From Morganella sibonii (GTDB taxonomy: Bacteria; Pseudomonadota; Gammaproteobacteria; Enterobacterales; Enterobacteriaceae), in NCBI RefSeq assembly GCF_040560245.1, contig NZ_JAKMWP010000006.1: a stretch of 64,000 nt of DNA; one strand, given 5' to 3'. Positions 50,197-59,199 of the stretch are shown here, in pieces. The notes beneath the pieces are model-generated. The model made no database searches. It was not told where the DNA came from and saw nothing but the letters and a program-made list of their open reading frames with translations. A program made the position numbers and the translations under genes. Each line of letters opens with the position of its first letter. The stretch's first letter is position 1.

Positions 50197-51225
50197 CTAT
50201 TCATCGTCCTGACACAAGCTGCTTTCCAGCAGATTCATCAGCCACGGCCGGGTATCCCGGTTATTCACAAATCCCGCCGCCGCAATTTTTTTCTGCGGGT
50301 GATAATAAGCGGCGGTTCCCCAGAATCCCAAATGATACCAGAGTGTCTGCCCGTCCCGCTCTGTGACCATCACACCGCAACGGTAGGCTTCCGCACCGTC
50401 ATGGCTGCCTTGTTTCATCATGATTTCAAGGGTTTCCGGTTTATCAAAAATACGTCCCTCAAACAGATTCGCCATAAAAACGGCCAGGGCGCTTACGGAC
50501 ATAATCAGCCCGCCGCCGCCCCAAAGATCCATTGTCGGGCTGATGGTATCCCCGTCGGTATTGCCGAGATACTGATGTGCCCGCGGCGGAAGACCCGCCG
50601 GAGCCGGTTCTTCCAGTTCCCAGTAAGCGGATTCCATGCCCGGCATATCAAAGCGCAGCAACTGCCGGACCGCCTGTGCCAGCGGCAGCTGTGTGACCCG
50701 CTCAATAATATCCCCCAGAAGCAGATATCCGGTATCAGAATACAGATAACAAAGACCCGGTTTCATCAGCGGATAACCCCGGCTGACATACAGGCGGATC
50801 TGTTCATCCCGTGTCCAGAGGTGCCCCGGATCAGCCAGTACGTCGCGGATATATTTTTCATCAGCATGGTCATACAGCCCGCTGCTGTGACTGAGCAGAT
50901 GCAGTACGGTGATGGCGTTCAGATCATAACCCGCCTCTGTCAGCCAGCGGACATACTGCGGGGAAAGCAGTGGTGCGACAGGTGAACTGAGACTGAGTTT
51001 CTGCTGTTCATACAGGCGCAATACCGCTGCTGCCGTAAAGGTTTTGGTATTGCTGGCGATCCGCACCGGGGTATCCGGTGTGACCGGCGTGCTGTCGTGT
51101 TTGCTCAGCCCGCCGTGTGCTGCTCCGTCCGGAAGGTCACAACCTGCACCGGTGAAGTAAAATGCCGTGGCAAAACCTTCCGGCTGAACATCCTGTAACA
51201 GGGCTGACAAATTTCGTACCGGCAT
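50197..51225 (-). CDS. Serine hydrolase of the beta-lactamase/DD-peptidase fold
   Basis: Protein of 342 aa of the class C beta-lactamase-like family (Beta-lactamase domain). The SxxK motif is Ser58-Lys61 (IASNTKTFTA), the second motif is Tyr162-Ser-Asp (LYSDTGY, in place of YxN), and the third is HLG near residue 299 (WYHLGFWG). These residues suggest an esterase or peptidase type rather than a true AmpC. No signal peptide is seen, so it is probably cytoplasmic. It lies two bases downstream of a tautomerase gene, so the two are surely cotranscribed. Substrate unknown. Confidence 0.85.
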   Translation of the reverse strand: MPVRNLSALLQDVQPEGFATAFYFTGAGCDLPDGAAHGGLSKHDSTPVTPDTPVRIASNTKTFTAAAVLRLYEQQKLSLSSPVAPLLSPQYVRWLTEAGYDLNAITVLHLLSHSSGLYDHADEKYIRDVLADPGHLWTRDEQIRLYVSRGYPLMKPGLCYLYSDTGYLLLGDIIERVTQLPLAQAVRQLLRFDMPGMESAYWELEEPAPAGLPPRAHQYLGNTDGDTISPTMDLWGGGGLIMSVSALAVFMANLFEGRIFDKPETLEIMMKQGSHDGAEAYRCGVMVTERDGQTLWYHLGFWGTAAYYHPQKKIAAAGFVNNRDTRPWLMNLLESSLCQDDE

Positions 51226-51227
51226 GA

Positions 51228-51434
51228 TTATTTCTTCGCACCGGCGCGCAGTTTTGTCACTGTCTGTCCGCCGACACCCCAGTTGTCGGTTTCCACCTCA
51301 TCAATAATCACAAACGTTGAGGCCGGATTTTTCCCCAGCACATCAACGAGTAATTGTGTGGCACCTTCAATCAGCTTTTGTTTTTGTTCTGCGGTCGCAC
51401 CCTCTTTGGTGATGCGGATATTGATGAATGGCAT
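51228..51434 (-). CDS. 4-oxalocrotonate tautomerase-family protein
   Basis: Small enzyme of 68 aa in the tautomerase superfamily. After Met removal, the N-terminal Pro (MPFINIRITKEG) would be the catalytic base. The rest fits the family: EQKQKLIEGATQLLVDVLGKNPASTFVIIDEVETDNWGVGG, with the VIIDEV and NWGVGG blocks. The substrate is unknown. It precedes the serine hydrolase gene by two bases, so both form a bicistron, possibly a small catabolic unit. Confidence 0.92.
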   Translation of the reverse strand: MPFINIRITKEGATAEQKQKLIEGATQLLVDVLGKNPASTFVIIDEVETDNWGVGGQTVTKLRAGAKK

Positions 51435-51541
51435 AGTGACTCCTGATAGATGTGTTGGTCTGCAACTGTCTGAATATCAGCCGGTAACGGTTCAGTATCC
51501 GTTACACTGACTGATATTCATACCATATTGCAGCCAAAATC

Positions 51542-52534
51542 TCAGGCGGTTTTATTTTTTTGGATGTCAGTCGCAATCCAGGCAGCAGAAAAGAGGATCA
51601 GCCGCGCGAAGAAATAGAAAAAGGCCATCAGGCCGATAACAGAACCAAATGCGGCACCGGACGGGGAGGCCGCCATATTCGGCAGCAGCCAGGTCATAAT
51701 GGTTTTCAGGATCTCAAACCCGATCGCGGCCAGCAGCGTGCCTTTCAGCAGTGATTTGCGGTTCAGCTTCATCCGCGGCAGTATCCAGAGAATCCAGGTA
51801 AACAGCAGATAGTTGGCGAGGATAGAGATTGTCAGACCGATAGCTGTCCAGGCGGGACGCAGCCACTCAATTGCGTCCAGGCCGAGAAACGCGACAATCC
51901 GGGCCTGAGCGGCCCCGGCAATAGACGTCAGGGACAGGGTGACCACCAGCGCCACCAGCAGGCCGATCAGCGCCAGGAAATCGCGCAGATAGCGCAGGAA
52001 CATATTTTCTTTCACTTCAATATCCGGCTCCCACTGGTCGTGATATTGCGCCCGGATAGCCATCCGCAGATTACCCACCCAGTTCACCCCCGAATAGAGA
52101 GCCAGCGCCAGACCGGTTAACCCGACCGTCGCACGCTGGCGGATAGCGGTATCAATGCTGCGCTCGATGGTGCCGGCGAGTGTCGGATCGCTGATACTGT
52201 TGGCGACACCACGGATAAGCCGGGTCAGCAGTTCCGGATTGAAGGCCAGCACGTAACCGGCGGCGGCAAAAGAGACCATCAGGATCGGGATCATGGATAA
52301 AAACGAGAAATAGGTAATCGCTGCGCCGAACGGGCTGCCCATTCTGTCATTAAAGCGGGTTGCTGTGCGGATCAGATGAGAAATAAACGGAATATTGCGG
52401 ATATAATTTCCGGTTTTCACACTCCATTTCAGGGCTTTTTTTCCCTGTTTTATCCCTTCATCAAAATTCTTCCGCAGGGGTTTTAATGATGATGTGCTGT
52501 TGTCATCTTCCGGTGTGTCGTGTTCCCGGGTCAT
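51542..52534 (-). CDS. yhjD: Inner membrane protein YhjD (YihY/BrkB family)
   Basis: Polytopic inner membrane protein of 330 aa. It aligns with E. coli YhjD (337 aa) through HLIRTATRFNDRMGSPFGAAITYFSFLSMIPILMVSFAAAGYVLA and PSGAAFGSVIGLMAFFYFFARLILFSAAWIATD. About six transmembrane helices follow a basic N-terminal segment of 60 residues. A suppressor mutation in E. coli yhjD relieves lipid A defects, so a role in lipid export or envelope balance is suspected, not proven. It lies in the same yhj region as yhjJ and yhjK in E. coli. Confidence 0.92.
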   Translation of the reverse strand: MTREHDTPEDDNSTSSLKPLRKNFDEGIKQGKKALKWSVKTGNYIRNIPFISHLIRTATRFNDRMGSPFGAAITYFSFLSMIPILMVSFAAAGYVLAFNPELLTRLIRGVANSISDPTLAGTIERSIDTAIRQRATVGLTGLALALYSGVNWVGNLRMAIRAQYHDQWEPDIEVKENMFLRYLRDFLALIGLLVALVVTLSLTSIAGAAQARIVAFLGLDAIEWLRPAWTAIGLTISILANYLLFTWILWILPRMKLNRKSLLKGTLLAAIGFEILKTIMTWLLPNMAASPSGAAFGSVIGLMAFFYFFARLILFSAAWIATDIQKNKTA

Positions 52535-52735
52535 GTATCCTCGCTTGTTCGGAAATTGATTCCGTTTAAGTTTACTACAGGACTAACCGGATGAACAATT
52601 CAGGCTCTGACCGGAACCGGATATAACCGGCTTCAGAATTTACCGATTGATTAACAGGGATAATAATATTTAATTAATCAGCGTATTAGCGCTTAAAACA
52701 ATTAAGTAAATATCACCTTATAATGTGTTCATAAT

Positions 52736-53185
52736 ATGAATAATAAATATGTTTTTTTCCGTAATAACAGGAAAAAGAATCTCTCTTTTCTGATGCTTAT
52801 TATTCCGTTGTTTATCACCGGATGTGTTTATAAACCCGAAGGGCCGTATTTACCGGCACAAGTCATGGTTGTTTCAGAGCAGGTCTGTCTGCTGATCCGT
52901 CCGCAGGGAGATGAAAAAATTATCCGGCTGGATATTAATGAGATCGGCAGTGTGAATAAACGGCTGTTAACACAGACTTTTACTCCGGAACAGTCTGCTG
53001 TCAGCCGGGGACACTGTATTTCAACGCAAAATTATCCGTTCCGGAGCGGCTATGCTTATACGGCACTGATAACTGTCGGGTCAGAGATTCAGCGCCGCCT
53101 GAATATTCACCCCGGAATACGGAATTTTGAAATCCGCTTTCATCTGACTAATTATTTCGGCGGCTTAAGAGCAACCGAAATTTAA
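52736..53185 (+). CDS. Small putative lipoprotein
   Basis: Protein of 149 aa with an N-terminal signal and a lipobox ITGC (lipidated Cys30), so it is probably anchored in the outer membrane. The mature part has the pattern YLPAQVMVVSEQVCLLIRPQGDEKI and a second Cys pair member (GHCISTQ). It reminds me of small periplasmic lipoproteins reported near type VI secretion loci as possible immunity proteins, but no effector is visible here, so function is unknown. A TATAAT box lies only 12 bases before the ATG, which suggests an almost leaderless message. Base composition is more AT-rich than its neighbours. Confidence 0.7.
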   Translation: MNNKYVFFRNNRKKNLSFLMLIIPLFITGCVYKPEGPYLPAQVMVVSEQVCLLIRPQGDEKIIRLDINEIGSVNKRLLTQTFTPEQSAVSRGHCISTQNYPFRSGYAYTALITVGSEIQRRLNIHPGIRNFEIRFHLTNYFGGLRATEI

Positions 53186-53191
53186 CCGGGC

Positions 53192-53222
53192 CTGCCGGTT
53201 TTTATTTTCAAAAAACCGGCAG
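53192..53222. terminator. Bidirectional terminator between convergent genes
   Basis: CTGCCGGTTTTT and AAAAAACCGGCAG around a 6-base loop, giving T-runs on both strands. It serves the lipoprotein gene and the DUF1090 gene. Confidence 0.85.
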
Positions 53223-53230
53223 CAGTGTTA

Positions 53231-53620
53231 TCACTTTAATAATGTATCCAGTTCTGCCTGCGCTTCTTTTAATTCCGCTTCGGCTTCGGCCAGTTTGCGT
53301 TCGCGTTTGGCAATCTTACTGATATCACCTTTATCAACGGCTTTCTGTAAATCCGCTTTGCGCTCAGCGACTTCTTTTGTCCGGTCGCTGACTTCATCAC
53401 GGGCATCATTACGCAGGCTGTTTGGTGTGCAGTAAGTATTCACATTCTGCAAAGCCCGCTCCAGCCCCTGCACCCGGTGTGTATTGCCGTGTGCTTTGGC
53501 ATAGCTGATCTGCTCCTGAATTTTGCTCTTTTTGATATCACAGCCATTCTGCGCACTCAGTGCAGAGGTGCTTACCAGTAATGTTCCCAGTGCCAGAACG
53601 GCGGTTGTAAAACGTGTCAT
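53231..53620 (-). CDS. DUF1090 family periplasmic protein (YqjC-like)
   Basis: Periplasmic protein of 129 aa. The ATG at 53620 follows CGAGG and opens a signal peptide (MTRFTTAVLALGTLLVSTSALSA). The mature part starts QNGCDIKKSKIQEQISYAKAHGNTHRVQGLERALQNVNTYC, the DUF1090 pattern with two Cys, followed by a highly charged helical region (KEVAERKADLQKAVDKGDISKIAKRERKLAEAEAELKEAQ) that probably forms a coiled coil. Function is unknown; E. coli YqjC is in this family. It is convergent with the lipoprotein gene. Confidence 0.88.
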   Translation of the reverse strand: MTRFTTAVLALGTLLVSTSALSAQNGCDIKKSKIQEQISYAKAHGNTHRVQGLERALQNVNTYCTPNSLRNDARDEVSDRTKEVAERKADLQKAVDKGDISKIAKRERKLAEAEAELKEAQAELDTLLK

Positions 53621-53809
53621 GTTTACCTCGTTTTTTATATTAGTCGTCATTTTATGACTATCTGTAATGATAATGGTTCATTATCACGCCGCACAGATGA
53701 GGAAAGGGCATTGGTTCTTTCCTGCTGAAATCAGGTTATACTGAGTACTTCAATCTGTACTGATATTCTTGTTCCGGGTGGTTCACACCCGACCATCTGA
53801 GGCCCTTGT

Positions 53810-54652
53810 ATGCTTAGTTACCGCCACAGCTTTCACGCCGGCAACCATGCGGATGTGTTAAAACACACCGTCCAGAGTCTGATCATTGAATCATTAAAAG
53901 AGAAAGACAAACCTTTTTTGTATCTGGATACGCACGCCGGTGCCGGGCGTTATCAGCTCAGTGGCGAGCACGCGGAGCGTACCGGGGAGTACCTGGAAGG
54001 GATCGCCCGTATCTGGGCGCAGGAATCGGTACCGGAAGAACTGAAAACGTATCTTGAAGCAGTGAGCGCACTGAACCCGCGCGGTGATCTGCGTTTTTAT
54101 CCGGGTTCTCCGCTGATCGCCGCACATTTGCTGCGTGACTACGATAAGTTAAATATCAGCGAACTGCATCCGTCTGATTTCCCGCTGCTGCGTAATGAAT
54201 TCAGCCGTGATAATCGTGCCCGTGTGGTGCGGGAAGATGGCTATCAGCAACTGAAATCACAGTTACCGCCGTTATCCCGGCGCGGATTTGTGCTGATTGA
54301 CCCGCCGTATGAACTGAAAAGTGATTATCAGGCCGTTGTTAAAGGGATTCAGGAAGGTCACCGCCGCTTTGCCACCGGCACCTATGCGGTCTGGTATCCG
54401 GTGGTGCTGCGCCAGCAGATCAAACGGATGGTAAAAGATTTTCAGGCAACCGGTATCCGCAAAATTCTGCAAATCGAACTGGCGGTGCGTCCTGACAGTG
54501 ATCAGCGCGGTATGACCGCATCCGGTATGATCGTGATTAACCCGCCGTGGAAGCTGGAAGCGCAGATGAAATCTGTCCTGCCGTGGCTGCATAAAGTCCT
54601 GGTGCCGGAAGGCACAGGGCATACACTGGTTGAATGGATCACACCGGAATAA
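53810..54652 (+). CDS. rlmJ: 23S rRNA (adenine(2030)-N6)-methyltransferase RlmJ
   Basis: SAM-dependent methyltransferase of 280 aa (E. coli RlmJ 280) that modifies A2030 of 23S rRNA. It begins MLSYRHSFHAGNHADVLKH, the invariant start of the family, with the SAM loop LDTHAGAGRYQL and the catalytic DPPY at residues 164-167 (VLIDPPYELKSDY). It is followed 69 bases later by gor, the same pair as in E. coli. Confidence 0.97.
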   Translation: MLSYRHSFHAGNHADVLKHTVQSLIIESLKEKDKPFLYLDTHAGAGRYQLSGEHAERTGEYLEGIARIWAQESVPEELKTYLEAVSALNPRGDLRFYPGSPLIAAHLLRDYDKLNISELHPSDFPLLRNEFSRDNRARVVREDGYQQLKSQLPPLSRRGFVLIDPPYELKSDYQAVVKGIQEGHRRFATGTYAVWYPVVLRQQIKRMVKDFQATGIRKILQIELAVRPDSDQRGMTASGMIVINPPWKLEAQMKSVLPWLHKVLVPEGTGHTLVEWITPE

Positions 54653-54721
54653 TTCGTTTCCGCTGCGGGCATGACAGCAGCGGGTGTTTATGTATTGACT
54701 GATAAATGGAACGAGCCAACT

Positions 54722-56074
54722 ATGAGCAAACATTACGATTATATTGCAATCGGCGGCGGCAGTGCCGGTATTGCGTCTGTAAACCGGGCTGCGATGTACG
54801 GGCAGAAATGTGCCCTGATTGAAGCAAAGGCGCTCGGCGGCACGTGTGTTAACGTCGGTTGTGTCCCGAAAAAAGTGATGTGGTACGGTGCGCAGATTGC
54901 AGAAGCCATCCGCCAGTACGGCCCGGATTACGGGTTTGATACCACCATCAACCACTTCAGCTGGGACAAACTGCTGGAAAGCCGTTCTGCATATATTGAT
55001 CGTATTCACCAGTCTTATGAGCGCGTTCTCGGCAATAACAAAGTGGACGTGATCACCGGGTTTGCCCGCTTTAAAGACGCGCATACTGTGGAAGTGAACG
55101 GCGAAACGTACACGGCGGATCATATCCTGATCGCCACCGGCGGCCGTCCGGTTCCGCCATCCATTCCGGGCGCGGAATACGGGATTGATTCTGACGGTTT
55201 CTTTGCACTGAAAGCCCTGCCGCAGCGTGTGGCGGTTGTCGGTGCCGGTTATATCGCTGTGGAGCTGGCCGGGGTGCTGAATGCGCTGGGCAGCGAAACA
55301 CACCTGTTTGTCCGCAAACATGCGCCGCTGCGTAACTTTGACCCGCTGATCACCGAAACGCTGGTTGAAGTCATGAACACCGAAGGACCGTCACTGCACA
55401 CCAACTCTGTACCGAAAGCCGTTGTGAAAAATGCGGACGGCAGTCTGACCCTGCAACTGGAAAATGGCCACGAGCAGACTGTGGATTGCCTGATCTGGGC
55501 TATCGGCCGTGAACCGGCAACAGACAATATCAATCTGGATGTGACCGGCGTGCAACTGAATGACCGTGGTTATATTCAGGTGGATAAATACCAGAACACC
55601 TCGGTTCCGGGCCTGTACGCGGTGGGTGATAACACCGGTGCGGTTGAACTGACACCGGTTGCGGTTGCCGCAGGCCGCCGTCTCTCTGAGCGTCTGTTCA
55701 ACAACAAACCGGATGAACATCTGGATTACACCAATATCCCGACCGTTGTTTTCAGCCACCCGGCTATCGGTACCGTGGGTCTGACTGAGCCGCAGGCGAT
55801 TGAGCAGTACGGCGCAGACAATGTGAAATGCTACACCTCCTCTTTCACCGCGATGTATACCGCGGTCACCAGCCACCGCCAGCCGTGCAAAATGAAACTG
55901 GTGTGTGCGGGTAAAGACGAGAAAATCGTCGGTATCCACGGCATCGGCTACGGCATGGACGAAATCCTGCAGGGCTTTGCGGTTGCACTGAAAATGGGCG
56001 CAACCAAAAAAGATTTCGATAACACCGTGGCCATTCACCCGACAGCAGCGGAAGAGTTTGTGACTATGCGCTGA
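54722..56074 (+). CDS. gor: Glutathione-disulphide reductase
   Basis: FAD- and NADPH-dependent reductase of 450 aa (E. coli 450) that keeps glutathione reduced in the cytoplasm. The ATG at 54722 aligns with the family start (MSKHYDYIAIGGGSAGIASVNRAA); a longer in-frame start at 54671 lacks homology. Redox-active Cys42 and Cys47 are in GGTCVNVGCVPKK. The NADPH-binding block is VVGAGYIAVELAGVL, the FAD-binding block is GLYAVGDNTG, and the C-terminal His-Glu pair is in AIHPTAAEEFVT. It follows rlmJ and ends at a terminator. Confidence 0.98.
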   Translation: MSKHYDYIAIGGGSAGIASVNRAAMYGQKCALIEAKALGGTCVNVGCVPKKVMWYGAQIAEAIRQYGPDYGFDTTINHFSWDKLLESRSAYIDRIHQSYERVLGNNKVDVITGFARFKDAHTVEVNGETYTADHILIATGGRPVPPSIPGAEYGIDSDGFFALKALPQRVAVVGAGYIAVELAGVLNALGSETHLFVRKHAPLRNFDPLITETLVEVMNTEGPSLHTNSVPKAVVKNADGSLTLQLENGHEQTVDCLIWAIGREPATDNINLDVTGVQLNDRGYIQVDKYQNTSVPGLYAVGDNTGAVELTPVAVAAGRRLSERLFNNKPDEHLDYTNIPTVVFSHPAIGTVGLTEPQAIEQYGADNVKCYTSSFTAMYTAVTSHRQPCKMKLVCAGKDEKIVGIHGIGYGMDEILQGFAVALKMGATKKDFDNTVAIHPTAAEEFVTMR

Positions 56075-56094
56075 TGGTGACGATTTAATAAATG

Positions 56095-56132
56095 AAACCG
56101 GCTGTATGCATGTCATATAGCCGGTTTTTTTT
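56095..56132 (+). terminator. Terminator after gor
   Basis: AAACCGGCTGTATG and CATATAGCCGGTTT, one mismatch, then T-run. Confidence 0.85.
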
Positions 56133-56251
56133 ACTTATGTGCTATTGTTAGTATTCAGTTATAACATGCGGATTCTGCACAGCTAAAATGAAAAATCCGG
56201 CAATAAACCGAATGATATAATCAGCGAATGAATGCTATATAGAAATACAAC

Positions 56252-56744
56252 ATGGATGTGAAATATGACTACAAGATCAGATATCGATACATATCAAAGA
56301 TACTGCCGGAATTCATTTCGGAGCTGAAAGTGAATGGATTAAAATTGAGTAAATTAAATTATTTTTCTGTTACTGGTTTTTTCTCTTTTCGTGACATCAG
56401 TATTTTTATTCCTGCCGGGAAGCAGAGAGTATACAAAATTAAATATAGTCTACTATCATTTATATACATTTGATGAAATAAAAGAAATGCCAATAATATC
56501 AAGTGAGTATAAAATAAACTATGAGCCTGTGGATGGGAATTCAGGTGAATTCAATGATATTATTTTCTTTAATGTCGATGCAAAGAGAAACCATGAACTC
56601 TTTGACTATGTTAAACGGTCAGGTTTTTCCGGGGAGTTTGACCAATACCGGAAGAGAGAACGATGGGTTAAGGGTAATACAAGAATTGATATTATCATCA
56701 ATAAAACAGAACAGACCATATTGTTCCTGGTGGAAAAAAACTGA
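56252..56744 (+). pseudogene. Doubtful AT-rich gene, perhaps frameshifted membrane protein
   Basis: Two overlapping plus-strand frames (56252-56473 and 56391-56744) look complementary. The first starts with a basic head (MDVKYDYKIRYRYISK). The second, if read from 56358, encodes a hydrophobic helix (IIFLLLVFSLFVTSVFLFL) and then a coherent soluble part (LYTFDEIKEMPIISSEY, KGNTRIDIIINKTEQTILF), but has no start codon for that helix. One shift near 56355, in an A/T run, would join head, helix and domain into a protein of about 163 aa. This could be a decayed gene or a sequencing error. The region is much more AT-rich than its neighbours. No homologue recognised. Confidence 0.35.
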
Positions 56745-56865
56745 TGCTCCGGCACTGAGAGGGTTCCGGGTGATGCTTTCATATTTTATCGGGCAGATAT
56801 ATTGGTAATACCGGATCTCTTCGGCATTCCCTCCGATACCAGCCGGGGTTTTCACAGAAAACCTG

Positions 56866-57537
56866 CTATTTATTGCATTCCTCAGAAAGTGAAATAAACT
56901 TTTCATTATAAAGAATATATTTTTCACCGGAACGTTGCAGTGCCGGGCTGCGTAATACCTCACCGGGACGTAAATAGTAGCTGTCGCTGTCTTCTTCTGA
57001 AGAGTGACAGCCATTTTTCAGCAGTATTTTAAAATAGGTATTTCCGTTATTGGTCAGCGTATGATTTTTTTTATCCCAGTCATAACTGAAATGAATTTTT
57101 CTCGGACGTACTACCAGGATTGAATCCATAATGATGACCGGTGCGATATTGATTTTTCCGCCGGTGGTATTTTGTCCGGCCCGGTTTTCCGGCGGGATCT
57201 CCCGGAATGAAACTCGGTAATAACGTTCTTTATCATCCTGCGGGCCATGGTAAAAAAATTTAAAATAGTCAGATTGTCCGGCGCTCAGAGCCATAGCTTT
57301 TGGTGCATACAGTAATTCACCATCAGCGGGTCTGGTCCGGGTTTCTGATTCACCGGGGCTGTCTATTCCGATAATACTGACCTGATAGATCCGTGCGCTC
57401 TGGTTATTATTCAGAACATTTTTTGATGTGAAATTCTGATCTGACGGCAGTGTGAACGTGATATTCCCGATGTAAATCGCCGCCGCAGGTAGTGATACGG
57501 TACCAAGCGCGATAATGAAAGTTAAATACCGTAGCAC
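56866..57537 (-). CDS. ecpE: E. coli common pilus chaperone EcpE
   Basis: Second periplasmic chaperone of the ECP (Mat) pilus, 223 aa. A signal peptide (cleavage near SLPAAA) is followed by IYIGNITFTLPSDQNFTSKNVLNN, an Ig-like chaperone domain with SAGQSDYFKFFYHGPQDDKERYYRVSF, which parallels the same block in EcpB (IRFFYHGPKDNTERYYRIVWF). EcpE acts on EcpD or EcpA subunits. It is the last gene of ecpABCDE, 15 bases after ecpD. No clear terminator follows; a small stem (GGTTTTC/GAAAACC) lies just downstream. Confidence 0.9.
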   Translation of the reverse strand: MLRYLTFIIALGTVSLPAAAIYIGNITFTLPSDQNFTSKNVLNNNQSARIYQVSIIGIDSPGESETRTRPADGELLYAPKAMALSAGQSDYFKFFYHGPQDDKERYYRVSFREIPPENRAGQNTTGGKINIAPVIIMDSILVVRPRKIHFSYDWDKKNHTLTNNGNTYFKILLKNGCHSSEEDSDSYYLRPGEVLRSPALQRSGEKYILYNEKFISLSEECNK

Positions 57538-57552
57538 AGAATTCTCCTTCAG

Positions 57553-59199
57553 TTACTGAACGTTACGCCATGTTGCCTGCACGTGTATTTCGCCGGATGC
57601 ACTGACCTCACCAAACCAGCCGTTATTTTCCACGGTTCGTTCCGATATTTTATTATCCATCGGAATACTGAACATAACGGTGGTTTTATTCAGAAATCCC
57701 GGATCACCGGAGATGTCTGTCCACGGAGTGGCTGTCCATAATGCATCTGTCATATCATACCAGGTGCCGTTACATCCGGCGTCTTTCACCTGTTTTCCGT
57801 TTTGCGTTATAAAGCTCAGGTAGCCCGGAAACGGAACGTTGACGTTTTTGTCCGGAGAGGAAAATATACAGTAACTTTTTCCGCCCAGTGATTGTGACGG
57901 GCCGGTGACATTAATTAAAACCTGGTCTGCTTTCGTCCGTCCGCTGGTTGTCACAATATATTCGAAATCGAGCGGAGGAGCCATATGTTCAACTTTCCCC
58001 TCACGGTGCGGATGAAGTTCATACTCTTTTGATATGATACTGACGCCAAAGTCGCGTGGCTTTATAATCAGCGCCGTTGATGTGGAAAATTCATACCAGC
58101 CGGATTCCGGTGACTCTGTATTCTGAAAACGGATATTAAATAAGTCACGGGTATTTGAATCCGCGATCCCCAGTTTTACCATCTGTTTAAAAAAATCACT
58201 CGACATGAAAATATAGACAGAATCTGCGGATTTCAGATCATTGAATGTGTAGTAATACGCGTTATTAAGCACATATTTCCAGTTTGAACCATTCAGGCTG
58301 AATTGCATGTCATCAGCGGCAATTGCGGAGGCCAGTGCGGCATTGTTAATCGCCGGGAAGATGTGGATTGTCACGTTACTCATGCTGGTTTGCAGGGTGT
58401 AGTTCACCATTTTACAGGCAAGCCCGCTCTTCCGGCCAATGGTCATAACCTTACAGTCACTGTTTCCTTCACCAATCAGCGGAATACCATCACTGTTAAT
58501 AAATACTTCGGAGAGCGAATTAGTATTATGCAGTGACATATGTGCCCCTTTCCGGTGGTGCATGACGGCAGCATTCCATGTACCGGTTTTCTGATCAATA
58601 CAACGCTCACCCCGGGCGGCATCATACTGAACAGCAGTCTGGCAGGTATTGATCTCCATATTCAGCATATCGCCGACCGCCATACCTTTGAGATATTCAT
58701 AAAACGGGTCGGACATCATGCCGTGCATCCATTTTGCACCGCCGCTGGTGACAACCGTGCCATAAAAACCTTTATTGTCAGTTGTCTGCGGAGGTATCAG
58801 ACTGGTTTCTATATTGCAGCCTGCATACCAGTTGATACAACGAAGTCCGAGCAGAGGATTCCGGATCGGGGTATTTTCCAGCCACATATCAAACCGGTAG
58901 CCGGCAACGAGAGGGGTATTATATCCGTTATCGATATATCCCAGGCTTTGCTGGTAAACGGTGCCGGAACCCTGATATTTCAGCCCGGTCCATCGGTTAG
59001 CTCCGCCCATTCGCGGATCACGGGGACCGAGAGGGGTTACAAAATAGTTGTTATCTGTATTATTTTCGATAAAAGCAAACTGCCTTTCCGCACCATCAGG
59101 GAGCTGATTTTTGGTGATTGCCGCAGAAGCAAAAAACGGGGTGCTGCCCAGTATGGCAATGACCAGTATCAGTGAAGTAACAAAATGATTAACCTTCAT
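57553..59199 (-). CDS. ecpD: ECP pilus tip adhesin EcpD
   Basis: Polymerised tip adhesin of the E. coli common pilus, 548 aa (E. coli EcpD 547). The ATG at 59199, with AGGGA upstream, starts inside the end of ecpC (11-base overlap). A signal peptide precedes a Cys-containing sequence that aligns by eye with EcpD throughout: ANRWTGLKYQGSGTVYQQSLGYIDNGYNT, FDMWLENTPIRNPLLGLRCINWYAGCN, GWYEFSTSTALIIKPRDF and the C terminus NGWFGEVSASGEIHVQATWRN. The C-terminal region resembles EcpA and would carry the donor-strand features. It mediates adhesion to host cells and between bacteria. Confidence 0.95.
   Translation of the reverse strand: MKVNHFVTSLILVIAILGSTPFFASAAITKNQLPDGAERQFAFIENNTDNNYFVTPLGPRDPRMGGANRWTGLKYQGSGTVYQQSLGYIDNGYNTPLVAGYRFDMWLENTPIRNPLLGLRCINWYAGCNIETSLIPPQTTDNKGFYGTVVTSGGAKWMHGMMSDPFYEYLKGMAVGDMLNMEINTCQTAVQYDAARGERCIDQKTGTWNAAVMHHRKGAHMSLHNTNSLSEVFINSDGIPLIGEGNSDCKVMTIGRKSGLACKMVNYTLQTSMSNVTIHIFPAINNAALASAIAADDMQFSLNGSNWKYVLNNAYYYTFNDLKSADSVYIFMSSDFFKQMVKLGIADSNTRDLFNIRFQNTESPESGWYEFSTSTALIIKPRDFGVSIISKEYELHPHREGKVEHMAPPLDFEYIVTTSGRTKADQVLINVTGPSQSLGGKSYCIFSSPDKNVNVPFPGYLSFITQNGKQVKDAGCNGTWYDMTDALWTATPWTDISGDPGFLNKTTVMFSIPMDNKISERTVENNGWFGEVSASGEIHVQATWRNVQ

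Noticed and set aside
54272..55321. A 349-codon frame on the minus strand opposite rlmJ and gor
   Set aside because: It is antisense to two well-conserved genes, is rich in His/Arg/Cys without any domain, and has no ribosome site. It is a codon-usage shadow.
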